This document shows, piece by piece, positions 42,372-42,469 of a stretch of 42,469 nt of DNA. The translations under genes were made by a program, and so were the position numbers. Every line of letters starts with the position of its first letter. Position 1 is the stretch's first letter. Source of the stretch: Sphingobacteriales bacterium (GTDB lineage Bacteria; Bacteroidota; Bacteroidia; Sphingobacteriales; Sphingobacteriaceae); the NCBI GenBank assembly GCA_014763615.1, contig JACXVB010000023.1:1-42469 (forward strand), written 5' to 3'. The notes below the pieces were generated by a model, which saw nothing but the letters and a program-made list of their open reading frames with translations, searched no databases and was not told the origin of the DNA.

Positions 42372-42469
42372 TTTGTAGGCTCCCCATTTTTAGTACGATT
42401 CTAAAATAGACTTTTTTACATTCATTTTCAATCTTTCATTAAAACATCAGGGACTGAGTGAAGCGTAGC
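42372..42469 (-). pseudogene. possible remnant of the 5' end of the surface protein gene
   Basis: Upstream of the main reading frame and in the same frame, ATG at 42423-42425 opens MNVKKSILESY, which looks like the start of a signal peptide. It then hits TAA at 42390-42392. Between this stop and the MPSV start lie codons for KWGAYK. A small deletion or point change that destroyed the signal peptide would explain both the missing leader and the truncated first module. The window ends 44 bp further, so this is not certain. Confidence 0.35.

Overview
The window looks like a chromosomal segment of a Bacteroidota bacterium, most likely Sphingobacteriaceae (Pedobacter-like). The reasons are low GC, a SusC/SusD pair, two proteins with type IX secretion (T9SS) C-terminal sorting domains, TAnnTTTG-like -7 elements (often TATCTTTA), weak Shine-Dalgarno sequences and dispersed Bacteroidota-type palindromic repeats. 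No phage, integrase, complete insertion sequence or CRISPR array was seen.

Layout. 1-5.0 kb: a secreted MetX-like hydrolase, a 329-bp inverted-repeat-bounded element (MITE-like), an ornithine/alanine racemase-family enzyme, a GNAT acetyltransferase and a CPA-type antiporter. 5.2-9.8 kb: the cell-elongation operon mreC-mreD-mrdA-rodA, with overlapping genes. 9.8-17.3 kb: an acidic hypothetical protein, thymidine kinase, a T9SS-sorted subtilase, a copper P-type ATPase carrying a metal-binding domain at both ends, and an AraC-type regulator with its own N-terminal metal-binding-like domain. 17.3-18.05 kb: a gene-free stretch with two candidate small structured RNAs, then tRNA-Ser(GCU). 18.1-26.3 kb: a 7TM-HD phosphodiesterase, a thiolase, a secreted protein of unknown function, two tandem POT peptide transporters and a polyprenol-phosphate-mannose synthase-like glycosyltransferase.

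26.3-36.95 kb is the most interesting part: a locus that reads as an outer-membrane-to-cytoplasm phosphonate utilisation system. The minus strand carries a PhnX-like HAD hydrolase, a DUF5690-type transporter and a FAD oxidoreductase of the phosphonate-associated family, preceded by an XRE-cupin regulator. The plus strand carries a PhnZ-like HD oxygenase, a SusC-like TonB receptor, a SusD-like lipoprotein and a secreted alkaline-phosphatase-superfamily enzyme. Related palindromes (core TTGTTTA-N7-TAAACAA) lie before both the HAD operon and the susC gene, and a related half-site precedes the regulator gene. This suggests one local regulon. In the proposed flow, SusCD imports a phosphonate or phosphonate-containing ligand, the periplasmic enzyme trims it, the transporter moves the product across the inner membrane, and the FAD enzyme plus PhnX-like hydrolase (aldehyde branch) and the PhnZ-like oxygenase (hydroxy branch) break the C-P bond. 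The 2-oxoglutarate hydroxylase that normally partners PhnZ is not in the window.

37.0-42.5 kb: ruvB, a hypothetical protein, a dispersed palindromic repeat, and a long modular T9SS-sorted surface protein. The 5' end of that last gene appears damaged: an in-frame stop separates a signal-peptide-like start from the body. All calls are by eye from sequence; no database search was run.
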